Positions 1 through 10,901 of a DNA stretch of 64,000 nt are shown here, piece after piece (position 1 is the first letter of the stretch; each line of letters starts with the position of its first letter). The translations under genes were made by a program, and so were the position numbers. The notes beneath the pieces were generated by a model. It did not search any database, was not told the DNA's origin, and worked only from the letters and a program-made list of their open reading frames with translations. This DNA comes from Tubulanus polymorphus (lineage: Eukaryota > Nemertea > Palaeonemertea > Tubulaniformes > Tubulanidae), in NCBI RefSeq assembly GCF_964204645.1, contig NC_134036.1, positions 2,480,001 through 2,544,000 on the forward strand. The letters run 5' to 3'.

Positions 1-114
1 CTCCGTATGATCGCGGCTAAACATTAGATAAAATGCCTAACTTTTGGGTGTTATAGGTTCGAACCCAGTTATTACTGAACCAGGTTTCTTTAACAGGACA
101 GAATATTTTTTTAT

Positions 115-228
115 CTTAAAATAAGAATTGACTCCGTTATCTATTTGATTGGTAAATTCCGTTTGATTTTCGATCTTGGTGTCCCTTACAAACCCACCAC
201 ACCTGCCGGTATCGGAACAGGGGGTTTG
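115..228. repeat. Family C interspersed element, copy in GPCR unit 1
   Basis: This 114-base stretch recurs at 2777-2891 as part of the tandem duplication. It also recurs, diverged, at 22405-22518 inside a Rab-gene intron, where it is flanked by a 6-base direct repeat. It starts CTTAAAATA and ends near CAGGG(G)TTTG. The distant copy shows it is a small mobile sequence rather than a GPCR regulatory module. No coding potential was seen. Confidence 0.7.
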
Positions 229-678
229 TTATCGGCCCCGAATGACCACACAAACTGTGAACTGAGAACTCTCGTATTCATGTGTGTGCTTTGTGTGAAA
301 GCGATACGCGATTATTTCAGTAAAATATTCCAGAAAGATTCACTTCTATACATACATGTATATGAATAGAGAATATTTAGGACCGAAGGCTTAACAAAAC
401 TTTATCTAATAAGATATGAGAATTAGATTGAATTCACTCCTCTCCGACCGATGTAGAACACATTTATTCAAATGTTCCACTATGGTCTATAAGCTGAACT
501 GCATTCAACAGAGATGAAATAATGATAACTTGGTGAAACTTGACTTGATTGGTCGGATATACTCGGCAGGAGTCTGATGTAACAAGGGGTCAATTTACTT
601 CAATTTATCATTTAACAGATCGTTCAACATGATTCGTACAATAGAACGCTAACCATAGACTTATTACAGCGGCCGAAA

Positions 679-1740
679 ATGTTCACTCCTAGTGACAATA
701 CGACAAGTCACCCGGTCCCACAGCTCAGCTGGTGTCAGAGAGTCCAAACTCATCCGATTAGATTTAAGTTCAGTTTCAACATTAAAATGTATTTGGGATG
801 TTATCTACCGGCGTCAGTACTAGGTATAACATTCAACGCATTCACGTTATTAGTTCTAAAACGGTTTAAATCTGATGTTTATTTTCTCATCAAAATTCTC
901 GCTATAAACGATCTGTTGTTTATGGTCGCTACATTCATTCTTTATCCGCTGAGAACTGCGTACATTTACGCCGTTTTGGGAGATATTTTGTTCCGCGCAG
1001 ATGATTGGAATCTCGGGTGGATTTTTATTTCAATATCTTTGCCGTTTTTCTATATATTTCAGACGACTCGTAACTGGTGCACTGTACTGCTCAGTCTAGA
1101 GCGGTTAATCGTCGTATTGTTTCCAATAAAATCTCGTAGAATTCCCAGAAAGCAGATCTCACAGGGCGCAATGTTATTTATTGCATTTTTGGGTTTTTGT
1201 GGTCATTTAGGTCAATTTATACCCCGCAGATATTTTGGATTCATGAACTGTCCAGACTATTGGCCTTATATCACATTACGGCGTGGACAGATCCGGTACA
1301 ATTTTAACATAGGATTCTGGATTTATTCAGTTTCTGAGCGGACTTTTTTCTTATATCTTACTGTCACGTTTCCTCTGTTCATTTTGGTTTTCATCAATGT
1401 TATTCTTATTTCGGCGACATTTTACCGTCGGGTTGCTCGACGTTCAGAGCTCGGTGTAACTGATGAATCGTCTAGAAGGGAAATGAGGGTTTTAAGGATG
1501 GTTTTATCAGTGGTTTTATTGTTTATTATTTGCGAAGGTTTGGGCTTTGTGGATCGTCAGCGAAAGTGGTTCCCCTTAGAAAATATCGGTTTTTCTTTTA
1601 GAATAATCGCATTGGCATTTTCTATTGTTGATTCGTCAGTAAATTTCATTATATATTGTGTGACAAATGAAAAATTCAGAAAATCGTCCGTTGACATTCT
1701 CAGTAAAGCTTGTTCTAGAAAAGGTTCTTGTTTTCGATGA
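679..1740 (+). CDS. Class-A (rhodopsin-like) peptide-receptor-type GPCR, copy 1
   Basis: An intronless gene for a 353-residue seven-transmembrane receptor. Helices are visible at about residues 37-62 (TM1), 66-95 with the L-A-x-N-D signature (TM2), a long TM3 ending in LSLERLIVVLFP where E-R-L replaces D-R-Y, TM4 (~157-180), TM5 (~228-252), TM6 (~275-298) and TM7 with SSVNFIIYCVTNEKFR in place of the strict NPxxY. The N-terminus has an N-glycosylation site (NTT), and there is a TM3 Trp-Cys pair plus a Cys in the second extracellular loop. The pattern fits the invertebrate FMRFamide-receptor-like/orphan peptide receptor group. The ligand cannot be deduced. The start at 679 has a favourable context (gaaaATG) and gives the normal short N-terminus. 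It differs from copy 2 at three residues. Confidence 0.9.
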   Translation: MFTPSDNTTSHPVPQLSWCQRVQTHPIRFKFSFNIKMYLGCYLPASVLGITFNAFTLLVLKRFKSDVYFLIKILAINDLLFMVATFILYPLRTAYIYAVLGDILFRADDWNLGWIFISISLPFFYIFQTTRNWCTVLLSLERLIVVLFPIKSRRIPRKQISQGAMLFIAFLGFCGHLGQFIPRRYFGFMNCPDYWPYITLRRGQIRYNFNIGFWIYSVSERTFFLYLTVTFPLFILVFINVILISATFYRRVARRSELGVTDESSRREMRVLRMVLSVVLLFIICEGLGFVDRQRKWFPLENIGFSFRIIALAFSIVDSSVNFIIYCVTNEKFRKSSVDILSKACSRKGSCFR

Positions 1741-3319
1741 ACAGGTGGCGTGAGTTGAGATGAGACAATTCTACTGTGGAACTCGCTCCGGATTTTCGAA
1801 GAAAAACCCACAATTAAATTAAAAAAGAAAATCTCGAAGAGAATCTAATACAGAGGTATCAAAACTTTCCGAACATTTCTCAAACTGGAAAAGAAAGGAT
1901 AAAAAGGACGATGTTTTCACAACAGATGAATTCATAAAACTGACATCAAAACTGGGGTTAGTTTTTTTGCAAAATAGGTTAATCTGCATTCCTTCTCCGT
2001 TCGAATTGTCAGGTTGTAAAAATGCTACAGCAAATCACCCGCCCCAATAACAAAGCCTTGTAAGTTGATCAAGTGTTATCTTAATACATTAGGTCGGTAG
2101 TAAAATGTTACATCGACTCAACAACCTACATAGTCTAAGGCTGGACATATTCGTAAACGAGAAATCGGTATGCCGTAGGTCGTGGTCGATATGATGCTTA
2201 TATTATTGTTATAAGTTACCCTCCTGGTATGGAGGGCTTCAAAAATCAGTCCATAGACTCATTGGTTGTTCCTCTCCACGGAAATCTTTAGTCAAAGGCG
2301 AAAGATTTAAACGCGGTTGAAGAGAAACCTGAGTACCTGTACCCTGAGTCCTCGAGGTATTTATACCCCGAAACCATTGCCTTTACACCATGCCTTTTAC
2401 TTTCGACAAAATTCAGATTCTTTTCCGCCACAAAATCGCTCTTTTAGTCAGAAGGTTCCGCAGATTTCAGTCGGAATTTTATCCAAATTCATATTACATT
2501 TAATAAGATCAATCAACAAGCAATGATGCTTCAGTTACAAATATATGATTATATTCATAATAATGGTATCTCGTGTCCGTGAGTGCTCGGTAAATTCCGT
2601 CAATCTCCGACTAGGTGCACGACTCACACTCGGCACCCTCTAATTTGACTCGGACCAAATCGTCTCCGTATGATGGCGGCTAAACATTAGATAAACTGCT
2701 TAACTTTGGTGTGTCATAGATTCGAACCCAGTTATTACTGAACTAGGTTTCTTTAACAGCACAGAATATTTGTAATCTTAAAATAAGGATTGACCCCGTT
2801 ATTATATTTGATTGGTAGATTCCGTTTGATATTTCGATTGGGTGTCCGTTACAAACCCACCACACCTGCCGGTATCGGAACAGGGGGTTTGTTATCGGCC
2901 CTGAATGACCACACAAACTGTGAACTGAGAACTCTCTTATTCATGTGTGTGGTTTGTGTGAAAGCGATGCGCGATTATTTCAGTAAAATATTCCAGAAAG
3001 TTTCACCTATATCTACATAAATATGTATGAATAGAGAAAGAATTTAGGACCGAAGGCTTAAAATTAGATTCAATTCACTCCTCTCCGACCGATGTAGAAC
3101 ACTTCTATTCAAATGTCCCGCGATGGTTTATAAGCTGAACTGCATTCAACAGAGATAAAATAATGATAACTTGGTGAAACTTGACTTGATTGGTCGGATA
3201 TACTCGGCAGGAGTCTGATGTAACCAGGGTTCAATTTACTTCAATTTATCATTTAACAGATCGTTCAACATGATTCGTACAATAGAACGCTAACCAGAGA
3301 CTTATTACAGCGGCCGAAA
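1741..3319. other. Spacer between GPCR copies
   Basis: No convincing gene. It holds the ~98-base 3' flank shared with copy 2, a ~508-base segment (1839-2346) found only in unit 1, the 3' part of unit 1 (2347-2640), and from 2664 the 5' flank of unit 2, which includes a family C element. Confidence 0.7.
2777..2891. repeat. Family C interspersed element, copy in GPCR unit 2
   Basis: Duplicate of the element at 115-228, with about a dozen base differences and small indels. It came along with the tandem duplication, so it marks the unit rather than an independent insertion. Confidence 0.7.
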
Positions 3320-4381
3320 ATGTTCACTCCTAGCGACAATACGACAAGTCACCCGGTCCTGCAGCTCAGCTGGTGTCAGAGAGTCCAAACTCATCCGATT
3401 AGATTTAAGTTCAGTTTCAACATTAAAATGTATTTGGGATGTTATCTACCGGCGTCAGTACTAGGTATAACATTCAACGCATTCACGTTATTAGTTCTAA
3501 AACGGTTTAAATCTGATGTTTATTTTCTCATCAAAATTCTCGCTATAAACGATCTGTTGTTTATGGTCGCTACATTCATTCTTTATCCGCTGAGAACTGC
3601 GTACATTTACGCCGTTTTGGGAGATATTTTGTTCCGCGCAGATGATTGGAATCTCGGGTGGATTTTTATTTCAATATCTTTGCCGTTTTTCTATATATTT
3701 CAGACGACTCGTAACTGGTGCACTGTACTGCTCAGTCTAGAGCGGTTAATCGTCGTATTGTTTCCAATAAAATCTCGTAGAATTCCCAGAAAGCAGATCT
3801 CACAGGGCGCAATGTTATTTATTGCATTTTTGGGTTTTTGTGGTCATTTAGGTCAATTTATACCCCGCAGATATTTTGGATTCATGAACTGTCCTGACTA
3901 TTGGCCTTATATCACATTACGGCGTGGACAGATCCGGTACAATTTTAACATAGGATTCTGGATTTATTCAGTTTCTGAGCGGACTTTTTTCTTATATCTT
4001 ACTGTCACGTTTCCTCTGTTCATTTTGGTTTTCATCAATGTTATTCTTATTTCGGCGACATTTTACCGTCGGGTTACTCGACGTTCACAGCTCGGTGTAA
4101 CTGATGAATCGTCTAGAAGGGAAATGAGGGTTTTAAGGATGGTTTTATCAGTTGTTTTATTGTTTATTATTTGCGAAGGTTTGGGCTTTGTGGATCGTCA
4201 GCGAAAGTGGTTCCCCTTAGAAAATATCGGTTTTTCTTTTAGAATAATCGCATTGGCATTTTCTATTGTTGATTCGTCAGTAAACTTCATCATATATTGT
4301 GTGACAAATGAAAAATTCAGAAAATCGTCCGTTGACATTCTCAGTAAAGCTTGTTCTAGAAAAGGTTCTTGTTTTCGATGA
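3320..4381 (+). CDS. Class-A (rhodopsin-like) peptide-receptor-type GPCR, copy 2
   Basis: A second intronless 353-residue seven-transmembrane receptor with the same helix layout, E-R-L motif after TM3 and TM7 signature as the gene at 679-1740. The protein differs at only three positions: Pro14 to Leu, and Ala to Thr and Glu to Gln in the third cytoplasmic loop after TM5, a region that usually contacts G proteins. At the DNA level there are nine differences, mostly silent. Both copies are open and intact, so both look functional. The 5' flank is similar but clearly more diverged than the coding region, so expression could differ. Ligand and coupling are unknown. Confidence 0.9.
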   Translation: MFTPSDNTTSHPVLQLSWCQRVQTHPIRFKFSFNIKMYLGCYLPASVLGITFNAFTLLVLKRFKSDVYFLIKILAINDLLFMVATFILYPLRTAYIYAVLGDILFRADDWNLGWIFISISLPFFYIFQTTRNWCTVLLSLERLIVVLFPIKSRRIPRKQISQGAMLFIAFLGFCGHLGQFIPRRYFGFMNCPDYWPYITLRRGQIRYNFNIGFWIYSVSERTFFLYLTVTFPLFILVFINVILISATFYRRVTRRSQLGVTDESSRREMRVLRMVLSVVLLFIICEGLGFVDRQRKWFPLENIGFSFRIIALAFSIVDSSVNFIIYCVTNEKFRKSSVDILSKACSRKGSCFR

Positions 4382-6212
4382 ACAGGTGGCGTGAGTTGAG
4401 ATGAGACAATTCTACTGTGGAACTCGCTCCGGATTTTCGAAGAAAAACCCACAATTAAATTAAAAAAGAAAATCTCGAAAGTCCTCGAGGTATTTATACC
4501 CCGAAACCATTGCCTTTAAACACGGTGTTTAACTGTCGAGTAATATAGATTTTTTTCTGCTACAAAATCGGTCTTTTAGCCAGAAGTTTCCACAGATTTC
4601 ACTCGAAATTTTATCCAAATTTGTATTACACTTAATTAGATCAATCAACAAGCAATGGTGCTCAAGTTACAAATATATGATTATATTTATGATGATGGTA
4701 TCTCGTTTTCCGTGAGCACTCGGTAAATTCCGTAAATCCCCGACTAGGTGGACGACTCACACTCGGCACACGTGAGTTGTGACACCTGCGACCCCCGCGT
4801 GAGCGCAACACTCCAGAGCGGCTTCTATCTTCAGGCGCGTTTTAAATCTATATTCTGTTTCAAAGGCCGACTTCGAGTATAAAAGGCTCATCATCTGTCA
4901 GACATGGCAGTATCTCTGAAGCCAGTCAAGAGCTCTAGCGATTGAAACTGGTATTTCTCTGATATCTCCGTCCGATTTGGACCCTCCATTTTGTCAGGGA
5001 TATGTGTAAACTAGTTATAGCACGAGAGGCCATGGACACTACCGCATTGAAATGCACGAATTATCTTGGTTGGCAAAATAGAAAAGGGCACTAAAAAAAT
5101 TTGACTTGTACAAGTCTCACAGGTCTACCTGGATCCCCCTCCCCCGAGCTCAAGGAAACATTTTCAGACTTTATGTCATTTTTCCGTTTTCATTGTGGGA
5201 TTCTCAACATATACATGTCCTGGTACAAAATTCTTATCACTGAAACACTCAGCCATGCCAACCTGTTACCTCGAGCCAATATTGTCTTTGTAGGTGAAAA
5301 TAGAAAAGGGCACAAAACAATTGACGGAATCCCCCTCGATCCGCCCCTGAGCCCAAGGAAACATTTTCAGATTGTTCATCATTTTTGCGTTATCATCTCG
5401 AGATTCTATCCTTTGACCTGGAACTAAACTCTATAAAACGCCCATCTCTTATTAGTAATACACTCAGCAGAGTCAACCTGTTACCTCGAGTCAGTTCGGT
5501 GATTACCACTGTACAACAACTGTGACAAGTCACAAAATTTATCTATTTTCTTCTATTCGTCTATCACCGCGCGCGTGTGCGCACCTTTTGTCTTTTGTCT
5601 TTTTTTCTGTTCTGAAACTATGAAGACGTGGCATGCCGTTTTGTCGCGCACCTGTCGGTCGTGTGTCTCTATATCAGTGTAGCGCTTGTGTGTGCCTAAT
5701 TCTACCTGGTACGAAATAGGTGAATTTTCTCGGATTAACACGGATTAAAGGATTAAAGGAATATTTCAGTGTCGATCTTGCGCGCGCCGGAGTGGGGAAT
5801 TATATCCGGAATTTACATTTACTCGCGTTCACTTCTTTTTTTATCGGAGAGAAAATAACGTCAGCGAATTGCGCGGTAAAAAAAAAATCGATAACCAAAT
5901 TTGAGATTTTGAGATTTTCGTCGATACATACCGACCCAATTTTGAGATTGGTGAACAACATACTTTGATAAGTTTTTTCTGTAAGCCAGAACTGTTTCAA
6001 TCCAACCCAATAAAAGCGTTGGTGATCTAAAAGATAACTTTTGGTGTCATAGGAATGAGGACAATTCAAATCTAATTTCGAAAGATTTTGAGATAATTGT
6101 TTATGATCATTGGGATCGACAACAATTTCGCTGCGAAAAGAGGTTTATTTTGACGGGAGCACAATTTTAACGAGTTTGATTTTTTCGTTGATATCATAAA
6201 CTCTGTCGCAAC
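4382..6212. other. Intergenic region between the GPCR pair and the FKBP gene
   Basis: Up to about 4770 this is the end of duplication unit 2. It then holds the imperfect tandem duplication at 5076-5495 and, from about 5560, sequence that probably includes the promoter and 5' untranslated region of the FKBP gene. Short open frames here have no protein-like features. Confidence 0.6.
5076..5495. repeat. Imperfect tandem duplication, ~210 bp x 2
   Basis: Copies at 5076-5285 and 5296-5495 share the landmarks AAAATAGAAAAGGGCAC, AAGGAAACATTTTCAGA, CACTCAGC and CAACCTGTTACCTCGAG in the same order. They are considerably diverged. No function is evident. Confidence 0.8.
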
Positions 6213-7448
6213 ATGTTCGGTTTCTCGCGAGTAATCGCCTTGATGATTTTGTCGTCGTCTTGCTGTTCTCTGATTGGCTGCGTGCCGATAAAACCGGAAA
6301 ATATGGAAGATTATGAATACTATTATTACTACGGACCTGTGGACGAGTCGAAACCCGATACGACGGGGGACGCAGGTAATACAAGTGGCGCCACCACAGG
6401 AGCAACCGATCAACTTGATGTTGTCACCTTGAAATCGGACGATGCCAATGCCGGGGATAGCGGAGGACTCTTCGGTAAAATTTTCTCCTGGAACTCGGAC
6501 GAACAAGGCGCCGGAACCGGGGACGGACAACCGACGGATGCAGACAAGAGCACCGATACCGCAGCGCCACCTACAACTCAACCCGCAGTTGATTTAGCCG
6601 ATTCGAGCTTTGTACAACCACCTGTGGCAACGCAGGACACGAAGACGGTGCCAGGTGACGCTACTAAAGATGCGACGCGAGAGGGCGCTGCCGGTAAAGC
6701 AACAGATGGCGCCACTGGTGGCAGAAAACCATCTGAGTCAAAGACGATCGATAAAGATGGAAAAAAGATGAAAAAAGTAAAGAAACTGAGAAGAAAAGAC
6801 AAAGCTCCCCCTCGTGGTGGTGATCTGAAGTTCGGAGCGGTAGCACCCCCTGGTGGACAGCAACCACAAATGATGCAACCACCGAATCAAATGAACCAAG
6901 GTCAATTCGTACCCCAAAGTCAACCGGGAATACCTCCTCAAGGCCAGTTCGTGCCACAAGGGCAGCCGGGTCAAGGTCAGTTCATGCCACATCAAGGCGT
7001 ACCACAGACTGGTCCACAGGGACAAGGGCAATTTATGCCACAAGGTCATCCTGGGCAAGGTCACATGCAGCCGCCTGGCCAAGGTCAGTTCGGACAACAA
7101 CAGCATCCGGGTGCTCAACAAGGTCATGGTCAATTCGTGCCGAACCAAGGTCAATTCGCTCAACCACAAGGTCATCCTGGCCAAGGGGGTCAACCCGGAC
7201 ATATGCCAAACCCGCAACAGGATCAGCACGCAGAGGCGCCATCTACCGGATATGATACAGCACAGACGCACGACGATGACGATGATGCAGACGATGCGTC
7301 GACCTCTTCTTCGCCTCATTTTACTGATCACCCTCCACCTCCTCCACCTCCTCCTCATTATCAAAATCCACAATTCCACCAACAAAACATTCCACATCAG
7401 CCACCTCCACCACCACCTCATCATCAGCAGCAGCAGCAACAACACCAG

Positions 7449-7483
<35 letters not shown>

Positions 7484-10274
7484 CCAGCAGCAGCAACAGC
7501 ACTTTCAACAGAATCCACCTCAATATTTCCAACCTCCACATCCACCCATGTACTTCAACAATCCACCTTCGCCACAATACCCGAACTATCAACAGTACTT
7601 CTTCCCGGAGGGAGTATTCTACAACGCGCCACCTGTCGGCGAAAGACGGCCGTCACGTGAGGTGTACAGTCAACTGAAGAAGAGACGAAACCCGCGTAAA
7701 CAAGTCGTTTTCGAGGATCTGTTCATTCCGGATCGCTGTTACGTCAAAAGCAAACTCGGTGACGTATTACGCATACGATTCAATACGACTTTAGAGAACG
7801 GTACAGAAGTGGACAGTAGGTAAGTGTCAATCAAACGCTCGCCCCTCCCCTCACCATCCCCGTCCCCGCCCATTTCTTAAACATATACCTTAATATGCTG
7901 CTGGTTAAAAGCCGTCCATTTCTCAAACGAAATGCATCAACCTCAACTGGCATCTCCAGCCGTAGCAAAGTCAAAAACTAACCCCTTTTTTCGCTTCTAT
8001 TCGGTCTACAAAGGGTCGAAAATATGGTAGACATTGGGTTCCTAATACGCAGAGCATCTTGATTCAAATTATGCTCAAAAGGTGTCAGCAAAGTAGCAAG
8101 TTTAGGCAATGTTCTGCAGTTTCCCGTCCCCGCCACTATCCAACTCTCTTCCCAATGATATGACCTCCATTTTCAATTCAATCGGCATCCTCCAAATTCT
8201 GCTCCACTTCTTAAACATTTGACTCATCAGTGATGTCGGTTTTTCTATATTCTATCTTACAGATACGGCACCGACAGACCGCTGGAGTTGAGGACCGGGT
8301 ATCGGTTAGTTTTACCCGGCATGGAGAAAGGTGTGATGAACATGTGTCCAGGACAAACCCGAGCCGTGATCATTCCGCCATCACTAGCGTTCGGAAACGA
8401 GGAAGGACTAAGTACGTACTTTGAGAGCCTGAGAACTTTCCGGAGTTATCGTGAAAAAGTTTAAGCTTGAATCGCTTAAGTTTGGATTTGATCCCTCGTT
8501 GAAATAATAGAAGTTACCAATTGCTGGGCTTAACCTTTTCATGAAGCCGAGCCAAAATTACAGGATGCCTGGGTCTGGAAACCAGACAGATAAAATCTTT
8601 TCAACAAAGTGGAACAATGCTTAAGCGATTCAAAGTTATCTTTTATGTCGACCAATTTTTTTTCAAGCTTTCGTTCAAAATAAAATGCGAAAAATATTCG
8701 AAATCCTTTCAAGATAAAAGAACGTTAATCCTAGTGATCAATTTTGAAATCTCAATTTTATAATCTCAATTTCACGCGTGAAATATCAAATTGAATTTCC
8801 AACTCACGTGTGGATTAATTTTCGTCTGTCAATATTTAACTTTCCTGTGTTTGTCCTTCTTCGTCGCGTTTGGATTTTGTTATTAGAAGATTTAAAAAGT
8901 TCGTAATCGGAAAATTCCAAGAAATAGAAGACCACGAAAAAGTAAGATAAAATTATTTTGTTATCTTTTTTTGTTCCTGCAGACGGGAAAGTACCTCGCA
9001 ACTCAACTCTCGTCTTCATCGTCGAACTGTTGGAGATCGTTCCGCCAAAAGAGGGCGTTAGAAACGTTTTCAAGATGATCGACGCCAATAACGATAATAG
9101 GCTCACGTGGGCTGAGGTGAGTTTGACTTTTCAGGCGCGGATTCAGACGGTAGCACTGTAGGCGTGTGCTACCGTCGCGAAAATCTCGTGCTTTTTTCCA
9201 TTTTTTTACAAGACGAGGCAGATAATTTTAACCAAAAAAAAACACATGATTCTTCAAGATTTTGGCTTTATTACCTGGGGCCAGTTGCTCAAAGGTTGGT
9301 TAAAGATAACCGGCCGTTAAATACCATAGTAACAATGAAATTTCAATTGTCACCATATCAACTATCCACTGGTTAACTCTAACCAACCTTTGAGCAACTG
9401 GCCTCTGGAAACTACATCTCGATGCAGTTAATTTGCTAGAAAGCACTTCGCGTCAGGACTTTAATTGCTTGGAAATTGCAGCAAAGCAGATTTTTCACAA
9501 TACCCATTTTGTATCAAAATGCCCTTTTTATAAGTTGTGCTACAGTGGTCCCTGGACCCACCCCTGCTTCTGCCTCTTTCTCGGACCTTGTAAAATTCTA
9601 CCCACATTGGATCAGCTTCACCGAGAACCTTAGTGTCTGATGTACCACAATTTGGTTCACTGAGCGACGGAGATCTCTGTGGCGACAACCACTGCCAGGA
9701 CTAGGTGAAGGGTAACCGGCAGGGCCTGGTTAACCGTCAGTGTTGTCGGAACTTGGTCCAAAGCTCTTACCAGGAGGCCTGTCAAAATTCTACACTCCAG
9801 AAGAACAAATGGTTTTACATTCACTATAGTTCTTCGGATTGCCTGTGATAGTGAATCTCTATGGTTCCAGTTTTAGAAATATATGTCACTATTTCATTTT
9901 GATATCACTTTTGAATAGGACCTTCCATAAGAAAACATTGCACGCACTGATTTATAGAACCATAAAACTCTACATGCAGCTCTAGTTTATGGATTTGAAT
10001 TAAAGGTGTTTTGTGAAGATGACTTGGCCAAATGAGAGCAGTCTCGTACGTCCCTGAAGATCAAATTTTTATTCTTTGTTTCCCCATTTTTTAGGTGTCC
10101 GACTACTTCTTATTCGTGAAGCGAAGGCAAGGTTTGGACCACGTCGAGGGCGGCATCGACTACGACGAACACAGACACTTGGTTAACAGCGTGTTCGAAA
10201 ACGAAGACAGAAATCGTGATGGTTTAATTTCGTTTACCGAATTTCGCGGCCCGAAATGGCACGACGAACTGTGA
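6213..10274 (+). CDS. ER-lumenal FKBP7/14-type protein with two EF-hands, HDEL and a long P/Q-rich N-terminal extension
   Basis: Exons 6213-7819, 8263-8411, 8983-9116 and 10095-10274 join in phase to 689 residues. Order: signal peptide (~1-23); acidic Tyr-rich and Thr/Ala/Gly-rich stretch; Lys-rich patch (~176-197); repeats built on GQF(V/M)PQGQPG (~225-330); poly-Pro and poly-Gln/His (~365-435); FKBP domain (~507-605); EF-hand loops at 619-630 (DANNDNRLTWAE) and 668-679 (DRNRDGLISFTE); C-terminal HDEL for ER retention. One FKBP domain, two EF-hands and HDEL is the FKBP7/FKBP14 plan, but those proteins are only ~210-220 residues, so the ~480-residue extension is extra. Against FKBP12, the pocket Trp59 is Met, Phe36 is Val, Tyr26 and Tyr82 are Phe, and Asp37 is kept, so prolyl isomerase activity may be weak. 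Likely role (family): folding of secreted or matrix proteins such as collagens. Confidence 0.9.
7419..7512. repeat. CAG-type trinucleotide repeat inside the FKBP coding exon
   Basis: Runs of CAG, CAA and CAC codons encode a Gln/His tract within exon 1 of the FKBP gene. The reading frame is intact. Mixed CAG/CAA/CAC codons suggest selection for the protein tract or slow repeat turnover, but length polymorphism is likely. Confidence 0.85.
9278..9402. mobile_element. Family A foldback element (MITE-like), FKBP intron 3
   Basis: A ~125-base near-palindrome. The left arm CCAGTTGCTCAAAGGTTGG and the right arm CCAACCTTTGAGCAACTGG are inverted copies, and the inner sequence also folds back. Similar copies lie at 15391-15788, 16493-16620, 22240-22575, 41385-41513, 45230-45540 and 62843-63057. 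Non-autonomous, no coding content. Confidence 0.85.
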
Positions 10275-10800
10275 AAAAGAAATAGAAGTGTTATCCTTCC
10301 GCGCGAACCTTTCCCGATCTCGAATAGTGACGAGCGGTTCTGCTGTAGTTACAGCTGGGCCCAGTTTTACAACTAAAACAAAAAAGAAACAAAGCTGTAA
10401 AGATTGTCAATGTTCCTAGACAAATAATCAAATCGTAAATGAAATGTTGAAATAGTCAGCTTGCCAAGAGAAAAATAGTTATTGCGTTCTTAGAGAAAAT
10501 TTCAATCAAAACTGAAAGGTTGAAGTACCGGTAGTCATCGCTGAGAGAAATGAAACGAAGGTTAAAAATTGGTGGAACACTATTCTCTCCTAACCAAGGC
10601 CTAATTGATTCGATCAATGTTAACATAGAAGAAGGTTGTCATCCACGAGTTAGTTTCGGGTCGTGAGAAAGTTGTCGAATATTTTGTGAGACTGGGCTTA
10701 GCTGAAAGCAGCATTTAAATCTAGGTGTAAATATAATAGGGCAGTTTTAAAAAGAAATAGTATTTCACTTAATTTTCTGTGTCTTTTTGTTTGTTTAATG

Positions 10801-10806
10801 AATAAA
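10801..10806 (+). terminator. Probable polyadenylation signal of the FKBP gene
   Basis: AATAAA about 530 bases after the HDEL stop codon, followed directly by a second overlapping hexamer. It would give a ~550-base 3' untranslated region. Confidence 0.5.
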
Positions 10807-10901
10807 TAAAAAGTCATGATTTTACATCCTGCGATTGTGTTTACAGTAATTTAATAAACTTCACCGAGTCCAACGGTGGACACTATTTTATATTTACAGT
10901 G

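Larger units (their letters stand above)
1..4770. repeat. Tandem duplication of a ~2.1-2.7 kb GPCR-bearing unit
   Basis: Bases 1-2640 are repeated at 2664-4770, each unit holding one intronless GPCR gene. The second unit lacks about 508 bases present in the first (1839-2346); alignment resumes at 2347 = 4480. By eye the distal left flanks differ at roughly 6-7% of positions and the right flanks (2347-2640 versus 4480-4770) at about 13%. The coding parts differ at only 9 of 1062 bases, and the first ~98 bases after the stop codons are identical. The unit may begin to the left of the window. Confidence 0.93.

Noticed and set aside
1557-1811. 84-codon minus-strand ORF at the GPCR 3' end, repeated at 4198-4452
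   Set aside because: It is the antisense shadow of the receptor; its conservation only reflects the duplicated plus-strand gene.
6738-7592. 284-codon Leu/Val-rich minus-strand frame under the FKBP exon
   Set aside because: It is the antisense of the CAG/CCA-rich coding repeat; the plus frame has signal peptide, correct splice phases and the FKBP/EF-hand continuation.
8221-8245. Hammerhead-ribozyme-like CTGATGAG on the minus strand
   Set aside because: The conserved GAAA box and the pairing stems are missing; the same holds for the match near 26112.
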